Source of the DNA: an uncultured Clostridia bacterium
GTDB taxonomy: Bacteria > Bacillota > Clostridia > Christensenellales > Borkfalkiaceae
DNA length: 44,342 nt
Direction: 5' to 3'
NCBI GenBank assembly: GCA_947627665.1
Contig: CANQWX010000016.1
Span: forward strand, 1-44,342
In this document: piece after piece, positions 24,625 to 32,707 of the stretch
Layout of the letters: each line of letters opens with the position of its first letter
How positions within the stretch are numbered: position 1 is the first letter of the stretch
Notes under the pieces: model-generated
Database searches by the model: none
Seen by the model: the letters and a program-made list of their open reading frames with translations, nothing else
Told to the model about the DNA's origin: nothing
Translations under genes and position numbers: made by a program

Positions 24625-27213
24625 ATGATGAAACGTGTATTAGCGCTTCTGTCCGCCGCCGCGCTCTGTTTTACGGTGCTCGCGGGCTGCCGCGGGAACG
24701 AAACGGAAACCGCCGTGCAGCAATTCACGCAGGCGGTGGAAGAGATCGGGCTACCCATCGGCAAGGACAGCGCCGACCCGATCAACGACGCTTACGACCT
24801 TTACTTCGGTTTGACGGAGGAACAGCAGCGGACGGTGCGCGAAGGCAAGCAGACGCTCGACGGTTACGCCGCCGTCTGCAACGCCATCCTCGCCGTTGTG
24901 TACAGAGCGGGGGAGATCGGGGAATACGGGCAATACACCGTTTATGCCCGCAAGATCGGGGAGGCAAAAGCCGCCTACGACAAATTGATCTCGCTGAGCG
25001 GCGGGCATGCCTCGGACGCAGACGTGCGGGCGGCAAAGGCGCTCATCGACGGCGCGCAGGCGGTCTATGACGCCAAGACGGCGCTGATCGGCGGCTATGT
25101 CGACGCCGTGAACGCGGTGGAAGAGTATGACGGAAGCGAGATCTCCTATTCGGAATGGGCGGCGAAGCTCGATGCGGCGGGACAGCTCTATTCCGCGCTC
25201 TCCGCGCCGCAGGACGACCTCTACTCCCTCTCCGAAGTTTCCGAAGCGCGCAAGCTGCTCAAAGCGCATAACGTCAAGCGGGAGGAACTTCTTGCCAAGA
25301 TCGGGCGCTTCGAAGCGGACGTTGCCGCCGCCGAGGAAAAGTACGATTCCGTTTTCGGGACGGAGCGCCCCTTCTATGAGGAAGAAGTCAACGGCGTTTT
25401 CGACCAAGCGGAAGCGTCCTATCTGGCGGCAAAGGCGGCCCGTCTGACGGAGGACCCGGTCACGGCGCAGGTGATGGAAACGTGGCAACGCCTGACGGGA
25501 GAATATTACGGCATACGGTACTCGACCGAATTCGAATCGGATATGAACGGCGTCGAGGCCATGCTAACGCTTCCCTCCCTGGCGGATGAATTGGAGCAGA
25601 AGCTCCTTTCGGCGGGCGAGCACTACGAAAAGATCCCGCAGGCCGACCGCGGCGGCGTGAGCACCGCCAAGGCGCTCTTCGACCGCGCGCAGGAACTGCT
25701 TCCCGCCCTGAAGGAGGAGAAGTCCTTTATCGAGAGCGTCAACGCCATTGATTTTACCAACGAAACATCTCTTGCGGCGCTGCGCGAGAAAGAGGCGGCA
25801 GCGGCTTCCCTCTGGCACTCTCTCGAGGAGCATTTCGGCTACACCCAAGGGACGGAAGAGGTGGACGCCGCCAAGGCCACGCTCGCCCAAAAGCAGGCAG
25901 AGATCGCCGCGGTGGGCGCGTTCGTCGACGCCGTGAGCGCCCTTCCCACCGATGAAGTCCCCAACACCAAGGAGATCTACGAAAAGTTACAGGCCGCCGC
26001 TTCGCTCTATGAGGCGCTGGACGGAAAGCAGCGGGAATACCCCCTCGTTGTCAATGCGAACGTGACCTATACGCGGATCGACGCGCGCTTCGAGGCGCAA
26101 AAGACGGATATGTTCTCCGGCTCCGCCTACTATAAGGATGGCACGGAAGTCGAAAGCGGCTTTGCGATGCTCTCCGTGGATGAAGCGGGGAAATTGCAGG
26201 GTGACGGCGCCCTCAAGAACTATTTGCAGGCGCTTTACACGGTCGCCGCGCACAAGCCCGAGCACAAAGTGAACGGCGTCGTCGTGGACGAGAGCCATAG
26301 CGACAATGTCGACGCAGAAGCCGTCAAGACCTACATGAAAGAGAATTTCGAGTATGTCTTTACGCTGTACGGCAGCGCGGAAACGGCGGCGGGCGAGGTC
26401 TGCAAGGACATGGTGTACGACGAGGCGGCGCAGGTCCCCTCCGACGAGGAGCTGCAAGCCTTCTTCCCCGTCTATTACAACGAATCCGATACGGTGGAAT
26501 TCCGTTACGGGATCGCTATCCGCGTGAAGGCGGACGCCACGGATGGAGATCTCGGTTATCTCATCCGCGCCGCGGCGGAAACGAAGGGAGAAACGGCCGC
26601 CAAGACCACGGGGGACCCCAAGACGAGGCAGATGCTCTCTCCCGCCAACCTTTTGGGAACGGAATCGAACACCAACCTGCACCTGATGCGCACCAACGCC
26701 GACCCGTGCGCCTACGGTAAGTCCCTGAACTACCAATACGTCGGGGCGGTCGATGTCTGTTTTTACCTCGGGAACGAGGTGAAAGAGGACGCGCTCCTCG
26801 AATGGATCCGTATCGTCAAAGAAACGGAACAGGTCGGATCGTATCCCCACAAGGCAAACGCCTATGTCCGCACCTTCCGCGGCAGTTCTCTTGAGGAGAA
26901 GGAACTCTCCGACGAGATGAAGACGGACCAAGAGTATATCGCGGCGGGCGTAGAGGACATTACGGCGACCGTTCTTGCAACGGCGGGGACGGCGCAGAAC
27001 CAAAAACACGGCTGGCTCTTGAGCAATACGGCGGGCTACGGCAACGCGTGGGCGAAGATCGCCGACATTGCAAACCTTTTCTCCACCCTCGGGCACAGCG
27101 GGCTTTCGGGCAAGACGATCACCGTGGTCGCCCGTCTGCGCGTCAACGCCACAGGCGCGGCTGCGGGGATACAGGACAGTCCCTTCTGCACCCCCATTCA
27201 AATCGTATTCTGA
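24625..27213 (+). CDS. Large lipoprotein with FIVAR-like helical repeats, function unknown
   Basis: An 862-residue lipoprotein with lipobox VLAGC (Cys22). Residues about 28-500 form a series of helical repeats: VQQFTQAVEEIG near 31, YDLYFGLTEEQQRTV, then DAVNAVEEYD, ESVNAIDFTN and DAVSALPTDE starts spaced about 100-180 residues apart. This pattern resembles FIVAR modules found in cell-wall and sugar-binding surface proteins. The region after about 510 is a separate, mixed alpha/beta domain that I do not recognise; it includes FRYGIAIRVKAD and a GYGNAWAKIADIANLF stretch. It is the fourth and last gene of the GH3-2 operon (25 bases after the preceding stop, AGGAGG present), ending at a terminator. 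A spacer or scaffold at the surface is plausible, function is not established. Confidence 0.75.
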   Translation: MMKRVLALLSAAALCFTVLAGCRGNETETAVQQFTQAVEEIGLPIGKDSADPINDAYDLYFGLTEEQQRTVREGKQTLDGYAAVCNAILAVVYRAGEIGEYGQYTVYARKIGEAKAAYDKLISLSGGHASDADVRAAKALIDGAQAVYDAKTALIGGYVDAVNAVEEYDGSEISYSEWAAKLDAAGQLYSALSAPQDDLYSLSEVSEARKLLKAHNVKREELLAKIGRFEADVAAAEEKYDSVFGTERPFYEEEVNGVFDQAEASYLAAKAARLTEDPVTAQVMETWQRLTGEYYGIRYSTEFESDMNGVEAMLTLPSLADELEQKLLSAGEHYEKIPQADRGGVSTAKALFDRAQELLPALKEEKSFIESVNAIDFTNETSLAALREKEAAAASLWHSLEEHFGYTQGTEEVDAAKATLAQKQAEIAAVGAFVDAVSALPTDEVPNTKEIYEKLQAAASLYEALDGKQREYPLVVNANVTYTRIDARFEAQKTDMFSGSAYYKDGTEVESGFAMLSVDEAGKLQGDGALKNYLQALYTVAAHKPEHKVNGVVVDESHSDNVDAEAVKTYMKENFEYVFTLYGSAETAAGEVCKDMVYDEAAQVPSDEELQAFFPVYYNESDTVEFRYGIAIRVKADATDGDLGYLIRAAAETKGETAAKTTGDPKTRQMLSPANLLGTESNTNLHLMRTNADPCAYGKSLNYQYVGAVDVCFYLGNEVKEDALLEWIRIVKETEQVGSYPHKANAYVRTFRGSSLEEKELSDEMKTDQEYIAAGVEDITATVLATAGTAQNQKHGWLLSNTAGYGNAWAKIADIANLFSTLGHSGLSGKTITVVARLRVNATGAAAGIQDSPFCTPIQIVF

Positions 27214-27231
27214 TCCTTCCTCCTCTCGTAA

Positions 27232-27264
27232 AGGGCGGCCGCCGCGTGCGACCGCCCTGCTTTT
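27232..27264 (+). terminator. Terminator of the GH3-2 operon
   Basis: AGGGCGG (27232-27238) pairs with CCGCCCT (27252-27258), followed by GCTTTT. It lies 18 bases after the last stop codon of the operon and faces the minus-strand terminator. Confidence 0.75.
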
Positions 27265-27295
27265 CGGCGAGTTTTCGGACGGACGTCCGGACATG

Positions 27296-27330
27296 AAAAA
27301 GGGCGGGCTTCCCGTTGGGGAAGTCCGCCC
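27296..27330 (-). terminator. Terminator of the minus-strand lipoprotein gene
   Basis: A 13-bp stem (27330-27318 with 27313-27301 read on the minus strand, one wobble) with a four-base loop is followed on that strand by TTTTT (27300-27296). Confidence 0.88.
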
Positions 27331-27341
27331 GCCTGTTCTTC

Positions 27342-30023
27342 TTATGACTCCGATAGAGCAGAGCTTTCTCTATTGAGCGTAACGTTTAGGGTATAGTCCT
27401 CAGACATAAACACGACCCGATTTATCGTTTCCTCATAGCCATAAGCCATCAAATAATAAGTCGCCCCGTTTACCGTGAGGGTAAAGCCTTCATATTCGTC
27501 ATAATCTTCGATCTCCGCCGTGTAGCTGTTTGCCCCGATCTTGACGGTGATAGAATCCGCAGTGATCACGATCTCGTAGGCCGTGCCGTCCGAAGTTCCC
27601 TGAAACGTTCCGACAAATTGGGAGGGAATTTTGGCGGACGGTTGGGGACCGGGGGTTTCGCCGCCGACGCGTTCGAGCTTGATCATGACGGAATCGTCGT
27701 CGGACATGAACATGAGTTCATCCGCTTTCCCGTCATAGGTCATCGATGACAAATAGTAGGTCTTTCCGTTTACTGTGAGGGTAAAGCCCTCATATTCGTC
27801 ATAATCTTCGATCTCCGCCGTGTAGCTGTTTGCCCCGATCTTTACGGTGATAGTGTCCGCGGTGATCTCGATCTCATAGGCTGTGCCGCCCGAGGCTGAC
27901 CCCTGAAACGTTCCGACAAACTGAGAGGGAATTTTGCTGGACGGTTGGGGACCGGGAGTTTCGCCGCCGACGCGTTCGAGCTTGATCATCACGGAATAGT
28001 CTTCGGATATGAACGTGATCTGGTCTACCGTATCATCACTGCCCATAGCCGACAGATAATAAGTCGTTCCGTTTACCGTGAGAGTAAAGCCCTCGTAGTC
28101 GTCATAAGCCACGATCTCCGCCGTGTAGCTATTCTCTCCGATCTTTACGGTGATAGCGTCCGCGGTGATCTCGATCTCGTAGTTGGTACCGTCCGTAAAA
28201 TAGCTTCCCGCGGGCAACCCCTTGAAGTTCCCGACAAACTGAGAGGGGATATCGGTGGACGGCTCGGGTTCAGGCTCGGGTTCGCCGTTGATCTCGATCG
28301 GAAGCACGGTGCTGCCGAAATCGGAGAACGTGAGCGTCACATCTTCTCTGATGTAGCCCATATAACCGTAATCGTAGGTAAAATGCACCTGATACAGCAC
28401 GCCGTCTTTTAAGGTGATGGTGCAATCAAGGGCATAGACATAGTATTCGATCTGATCCGTGCCGATCGCAAACAGCTGGGCGATCGCGCCCGCGAGTTCA
28501 CCGTAGTCCTCCATGATAAAGAGATCGGGGATGCGGACGGAGTACTGTTCGTTGCCGTCATATCCTACCAGCGAGTAGGGGAGCGGATCGAAGAGGAACA
28601 GCGCTTTCCGATCGTCGATGGTGATGCCGGAGTACGCTTCCCCGAATGTCGTGGTTTGCGTAGACGGGTCGTATTCAAAGGCATATACCGTACCGTCGAA
28701 CACGGTGTAACCGTTCTCCCAACCCTCGGTGTCCTCGTAGATCGCGTCTTTTGTTACATAGATCTTGCCGTTCACATCGTCCTCACCCTCTTCGGAACGC
28801 TTTTGGGTGACCGTGTAGCTCTCCGCACTTGCCGCCGCGGTGAGCGCCTGTTTCAAGGTCTCATGCTGCGGGGTCATCGTGTAGTCTGTAAGCCATTCCT
28901 GCGGAACTGCCGCCGTGCCGGGGTCCTTGATCTCGTATGTGTATTCGTACTCGGAGTCAATGTAATTTTCGAGGTTCGTCACGCGCTCCGTCGTGATCTG
29001 CAACTTCACAAAGACGCCGTCTTCGAGGAAGAGGCGGAACGAGGCGATGTCTTGCACATATCCCGTGATCGCCGCGGCCGCCGCACCTGCCTTTTCGGGA
29101 GCAAGTTCCCAAACGTTCTTTTCCGCCAACGTGAAATCGTCGGGGGTCAGCAGGGCAAAGGGATTAAAGTAGGCGGCAAAGTCGTCCTCCGAATCCTGCA
29201 AGGAAAGTTTACCCTCTTCATCGTGCGTGACGAGCGCGATCTTTCCCCCGTTGTCCACATAAACTGCGTTGAAATAATAGTCACCACCGGCGAACTTTTC
29301 GGTCTGCCAGATCGCCTTCTGGGTGGCGTCGAACAAGACCGTATAATTCATTTCGATCTCCTCTTCAAAGGCGTAATCGTGGTTGATCATCTTGCCGTCG
29401 AAAAATACCGAGCCTTGCAACGTACTCAGCGTTTTTGCGTTCGGGCCTGCCAAACGGAACGTGACGGTCACGGCCGTGTCCGCAGATACCGTAAAGGTAT
29501 ATTTCCCGTCGGCGCCCAGCGCCGCGTCCTCATGCCCGCTTACCGTAAAAGTATCGACTTCGTATCCGTCCTCGGGCACGACTTGCACCGTCAGCGCCGA
29601 ACCTTCTTCGTATTTGTTGTCGGAGGATTGGGGAGAGAGCCAAACCGAACCCTGCGAATGGTCGTAAGAGAGGGTCAAAGTATAGGTGACAGGGGGAGTT
29701 TCTTCGCGGAACGTGGCGGTCACGGTCGTGTCCTCCGTTACCGTAAAGGTGTACTTCCCGTCGGCGTCCGGCGCCGCGTTTGTTATACCCGTCACCGAAA
29801 AATGATCCAATTCATAGCCGCTTTTCGGCGTAACGGTGACGGTCAATTCCGTTCCCTCGGCGTATTTGCCGTCCTCCTCTGCGGGCGACAGCGTCAAGGT
29901 GCCTTGTTCGGCGTTGTACGCAAGGTCGACCGTATAGTACGGGGGATACGGGACGCACGCCGCCGCGGCCGCCGCAAATACGGCAAGCATCAAGACCGTC
30001 AGACATTGCAAAAGTTTTTTCAT
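27342..30023 (-). CDS. Repeat-rich surface lipoprotein, function unknown
   Basis: An 893-residue lipoprotein (signal peptide, Ala-rich h-region, Cys at about 23 in AAACVPYPP). Two N-terminal repeats of about 80 residues (about 30-110, 112-190), each with YxEGTxLTVxVxPxxGYE and a final TVTxTFR strand, are divergent InlB-like (Flg_new_2-type) repeats. A middle region of about 390 residues has an architecture reminiscent of lipoproteins that bind ligands, but I do not recognise it. A PEPEPEP linker leads to three C-terminal repeats of about 100 residues, each starting IPSQFVG and containing EIxITADxITVKIGxNSYTAEI. AGGAGA precedes the ATG; promoter 30053-30082. It is the only long gene on the minus strand inside the 36-kb glycan region, and sits divergent to two-component system 3, which may control it (inference). 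Confidence 0.82.
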   Translation of the reverse strand: MKKLLQCLTVLMLAVFAAAAAACVPYPPYYTVDLAYNAEQGTLTLSPAEEDGKYAEGTELTVTVTPKSGYELDHFSVTGITNAAPDADGKYTFTVTEDTTVTATFREETPPVTYTLTLSYDHSQGSVWLSPQSSDNKYEEGSALTVQVVPEDGYEVDTFTVSGHEDAALGADGKYTFTVSADTAVTVTFRLAGPNAKTLSTLQGSVFFDGKMINHDYAFEEEIEMNYTVLFDATQKAIWQTEKFAGGDYYFNAVYVDNGGKIALVTHDEEGKLSLQDSEDDFAAYFNPFALLTPDDFTLAEKNVWELAPEKAGAAAAAITGYVQDIASFRLFLEDGVFVKLQITTERVTNLENYIDSEYEYTYEIKDPGTAAVPQEWLTDYTMTPQHETLKQALTAAASAESYTVTQKRSEEGEDDVNGKIYVTKDAIYEDTEGWENGYTVFDGTVYAFEYDPSTQTTTFGEAYSGITIDDRKALFLFDPLPYSLVGYDGNEQYSVRIPDLFIMEDYGELAGAIAQLFAIGTDQIEYYVYALDCTITLKDGVLYQVHFTYDYGYMGYIREDVTLTFSDFGSTVLPIEINGEPEPEPEPSTDIPSQFVGNFKGLPAGSYFTDGTNYEIEITADAITVKIGENSYTAEIVAYDDYEGFTLTVNGTTYYLSAMGSDDTVDQITFISEDYSVMIKLERVGGETPGPQPSSKIPSQFVGTFQGSASGGTAYEIEITADTITVKIGANSYTAEIEDYDEYEGFTLTVNGKTYYLSSMTYDGKADELMFMSDDDSVMIKLERVGGETPGPQPSAKIPSQFVGTFQGTSDGTAYEIVITADSITVKIGANSYTAEIEDYDEYEGFTLTVNGATYYLMAYGYEETINRVVFMSEDYTLNVTLNRESSALSES
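27366..28256. repeat. About 300-bp tandem repeats inside the lipoprotein gene
   Basis: Three in-frame copies encode the IPSQFVG repeats. The two copies nearest the 3' end are nearly identical over long stretches, exactly 300 bp apart (for example around 27483-27542 and 27783-27842), which points to recent duplication. The third is more diverged. Copy number may vary between strains and may be miscounted by short-read assembly. Confidence 0.85.
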
Positions 30024-30052
30024 GATCGGTTCTCCTAAAATATGATGGATCT

Positions 30053-30082
30053 ATCTTATCACGATCCGCCGCGCGTTGTCAA
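30053..30082 (-). promoter_or_regulatory. Promoter of the minus-strand lipoprotein gene
   Basis: On the minus strand TTGACA (30082-30077) and TAAGAT (30058-30053) are separated by 18 bp; the start codon is 30 bases downstream. Confidence 0.75.
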
Positions 30083-30325
30083 GAAAAAATCTGCATAAAA
30101 TAAATAAAAACAGAATAATTTCGGATATTTTCTCCGAAATATTCATTTTTTCCGCATAATAAGTGATACTTGCCGCCCCGCCGCGGTTTGGGCGGGGGGA
30201 AGGCCGAGGTTGTGCGGCGGGCGGCGCAAAAAAATTTTTTTCGGGGGTTTTTTACTGCCTCGCCTATTTTGGTACGCCCGCGCGAGCCGCGCGCCCGTCA
30301 GGGGAAATTTGGCGCGGAAAAAAAT
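30083..30325. other. Gene-free divergent region with extreme base composition
   Basis: Between two divergent promoters. The first part (30083-30165) is very A/T-rich; the next 140 bases alternate G/C-rich blocks with homopolymers, including seven A followed by seven T (30229-30242), GGGGG (30245-30249) and TTTTTT (30250-30255). No coding frame or RNA gene is convincing. The A/T tracts could bend DNA near the promoter of two-component system 3. Confidence 0.5.
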
Positions 30326-30354
30326 TTGACAAACCATGTCGGGTGTGATAAAAT
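30326..30354 (+). promoter_or_regulatory. Sigma-A promoter of two-component system 3
   Basis: TTGACA (30326-30331), 17-bp spacer, TAAAAT (30349-30354). A leader of about 80 bases precedes AGGAGG (30431 area) and ATG 30443. Confidence 0.88.
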
Positions 30355-30442
30355 GCGGTCAAATAAGAATATTATCATCAAAAAATGTTTGATTGAAACA
30401 AAAATTTACCACAAAAGTGAATTTTTTACAGGAGGAGAGATC

Positions 30443-31174
30443 ATGTTAAATATCGCAATCGTCGAGGATGATCCCGAGGCGAAGGAGATTCTCGAAAGTC
30501 ATTGCGGGCGTTATTTGAAAGAGTGGGGCGTCAATTATCAGCTCGAGTGGTTCCATAGCCCCGTCCTGTTCCTCACGAAGTTCAATTCCAATTACGACGT
30601 GATCTTTCTGGATATCGAACTTCCTGATATGAACGGGATCGAGCTGGCGCGCAAGATCCGTAAGACCGATCGGAACGCGGCGCTCATTTTTGTGACGAAT
30701 TTCAGCGTCTTTGCGGTGGAAGGCTACGAGGTGGACGCCTCGGATTATATCCTCAAGCCGGTCACCTATTACGACTTTGCGATGAAGTTCGAACGCGTTC
30801 TCAAAAGATGGAACAACGCTTCGGAGGACCCCAAGATCGCGCTTCGCTTCAACGATTCTCTGAAAAATATTTCAGCGTCCGATATCTTCTATGTGGAAGT
30901 CATCAAACACAAACTTGTTTACCACACGGCGGAAGGGGATTTCGAGGTCCGCGGGACACTCAAAAAGGCAGAGGAACAACTGAAGGGGGCGGGATTTTCC
31001 AAATGCAACAACTATTGCCTGGTCGGCATGCGCTATGTCCTCGGGGTAGACGGATATATCCTCTCTGTTTCCACCGGGATCGGGAAAAAGGCCCGGGCGG
31101 AGATCGTGATCTCGCACCCGAGGAAGAAGGACTTTATGGTTGAGCTAAACCGTTTTCTTTCGGAAGGGATCTAA
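30443..31174 (+). CDS. LytTR-family response regulator (AgrA-like), TCS 3
   Basis: A 243-residue regulator with receiver motifs VEDDPEA, Asp57 in VIFLDIELP, FVTNFSV and ILKPVTYYDF, and a C-terminal LytTR domain (SDIFYVEVIKHKLVYHT, FSKCNNYCLVGMRYVLGV). The ATG at 30443 is preceded by AGGAGGAG and starts the receiver; a longer open frame upstream runs through the promoter and is not used. Its TAA overlaps the kinase ATG by one base (TAATG). It most resembles TCS 1 in gene order. Being directly upstream of the GH3-4 operon, it probably activates that operon and perhaps the divergent lipoprotein gene (inference). Confidence 0.93.
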   Translation: MLNIAIVEDDPEAKEILESHCGRYLKEWGVNYQLEWFHSPVLFLTKFNSNYDVIFLDIELPDMNGIELARKIRKTDRNAALIFVTNFSVFAVEGYEVDASDYILKPVTYYDFAMKFERVLKRWNNASEDPKIALRFNDSLKNISASDIFYVEVIKHKLVYHTAEGDFEVRGTLKKAEEQLKGAGFSKCNNYCLVGMRYVLGVDGYILSVSTGIGKKARAEIVISHPRKKDFMVELNRFLSEGI

Positions 31175-32502
31175 TGACGCAGTTTGAGATCTATAAATCG
31201 TTCCAATTCGTGCTGGAACTCTTGTTGGCGGAGATGATCTACGTATTCCGCCTTCCCCGCAGAGATCATTTCCCGCTTCGGGCAGCGGGAGGATGCGCCG
31301 TGCTCTTTCTCTTTTCCTTCCTCTTCCCGATCCTCTCGCAGAACGCATTCTACTGCTCCTTCATGTTTCTCACGATCTTTGCGGTCACGGTCCTTTTATG
31401 CCGTTTCGTTTTCCGCGTGAACTGGTTTACGGCGGTGTTTTGCTGTATCGCGGGATATACGACCCAACATGTCGCATACGAGTTCTACATGCTTTCGCTC
31501 AACCTTTTGGGCGTAAACGATGCTCCGATGGGGTTTTACGGTTCGGAGTTCGTCGGGATGTACACCAATCCGCTCCTGTTTGCGATCTATGTGTTTGTCT
31601 ACACCCTGACTTTCACCGCCTGTTTCTATCTCTTCGCGCAACGGTTGGGGAGCCGGGAGAGCGTAACGCTCAAAAAGCTTTTCGTCTTTTTCTTCTCGAT
31701 CTTCATCTTCATGATCGATATCCTGCTGAACGCGATCATCGTCTACAACATGAACGATGCACCGCTCGTCTATCTCGTGACGCTCGGGGTCTACAACATT
31801 CTCTGCTGTTTCGTGGCGCTCTATCTTCAATTCGCAGTGGCGCTCGAAGGAGAAATGCGAAACACGCTCGAGGCGGTCCAGCGGCTCTATTCGCAGGCAA
31901 AGGAGCAGTACGCCTCCTCCAAAGCGAACGTCGAGGCGATCAATGTGCGCTGCCACGACCTGAAACACCTCATCTTTCTGCTCGAAAACGGAGAAACAGT
32001 TTCTTCCCCGCTGCTCAAAGACATGAAAGCGCACATCTCCGTCTATGAATCCGAAGCAAAGACGGGGAATGTAGCGCTCGATATCATCCTCACCGAGAAG
32101 GGGCTTCTCTGCAACAAAAACGGCATCAAGCTCAGCTGCATGGTGAACGGGAAAGATCTCGAGTTCATGTCGGACGAGGACATCTATGTGCTCTTCGGCA
32201 ATATCATCGACAACGCCATCGAGGCGGTGATGAAGACGGAAACGGAAAAACGCGTCATCAGTCTGCACGTCCATACGCTCAACGGCTTTCTTCTGATCCG
32301 CGAAACCAACTATTACGCAAACAAGCTCGTCTTTGTCGACGGCTTGCCGCAGACGGATAAGCGCGACAACACGCTCCACGGCTTCGGGTTGAAGTCTATC
32401 CGCTACCTTTGCGAGCAGTACGGAGGGAATTTCCGGATCGAGGCGAAAGGAGGGGTGTTCACGCTTACTTTGATGCTCAACATGAGCGGAAAGATCTTTT
32501 GA
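31174..32502 (+). CDS. GHKL sensor histidine kinase (AgrC-like), TCS 3
   Basis: A 442-residue sensor: about six or seven membrane segments in the first 225 residues, a helical linker with phospho-acceptor His261 in NVRCHDLKHL, and a GHKL ATPase domain with LFGNIIDNAIEAV (N-box) and LHGFGLKSIRYL (G-box). Translation is coupled to the regulator gene through a TAATG junction, with GGAAGGG upstream. The kinase domain is close to those of TCS 1 and TCS 2, while the membrane parts differ more, as expected if each senses a different ligand. No terminator of good quality follows, so some transcription may run into GH3-4, 205 bases downstream. Confidence 0.92.
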   Translation: MTQFEIYKSFQFVLELLLAEMIYVFRLPRRDHFPLRAAGGCAVLFLFSFLFPILSQNAFYCSFMFLTIFAVTVLLCRFVFRVNWFTAVFCCIAGYTTQHVAYEFYMLSLNLLGVNDAPMGFYGSEFVGMYTNPLLFAIYVFVYTLTFTACFYLFAQRLGSRESVTLKKLFVFFFSIFIFMIDILLNAIIVYNMNDAPLVYLVTLGVYNILCCFVALYLQFAVALEGEMRNTLEAVQRLYSQAKEQYASSKANVEAINVRCHDLKHLIFLLENGETVSSPLLKDMKAHISVYESEAKTGNVALDIILTEKGLLCNKNGIKLSCMVNGKDLEFMSDEDIYVLFGNIIDNAIEAVMKTETEKRVISLHVHTLNGFLLIRETNYYANKLVFVDGLPQTDKRDNTLHGFGLKSIRYLCEQYGGNFRIEAKGGVFTLTLMLNMSGKIF

Positions 32503-32707
32503 CCGTGTTCGCGGAGCCGCGCGAAAGCCTGCATCTTTTTACCCCAAAAAGGAGGCCGATACAAGCAAAAATCGCAGCAAATGATAAGTTTGTGCCTCTT
32601 TTTTTCAAACTCGTGCCGCTCCTATGGAAATTTTGTACAGAATGTGATAAAAAGAACACAATAGAAACTTTCCGTTCTATCTAAAATTCTTCATAAGGAG
32701 GGAACAA
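32503..32707 (+). promoter_or_regulatory. A/T-rich control region of the GH3-4 operon
   Basis: No gene. A weak stem CTTTTT/AAAAAG (about 32537-32552) could be a leaky terminator. TAAGTTTGT (32585-32593) fits the loose LytTR half-site consensus [TA][AC][CA]GTTN[AG][TG], but a single hit can arise by chance. A TGTGATAAAAA stretch (32644-32653) resembles a -10 region, without a good -35. ATAGAA/TTCTAT (32661-32680) is a short inverted repeat in the leader. AAGGAGGG precedes ATG 32708. Confidence 0.4.

Noticed and set aside
8029..32502. Complete agr quorum-sensing loci
   Set aside because: Kinases and regulators are AgrC/AgrA-like, but no AgrB-like membrane protease or short AgrD-like peptide gene was found beside any of the three pairs.
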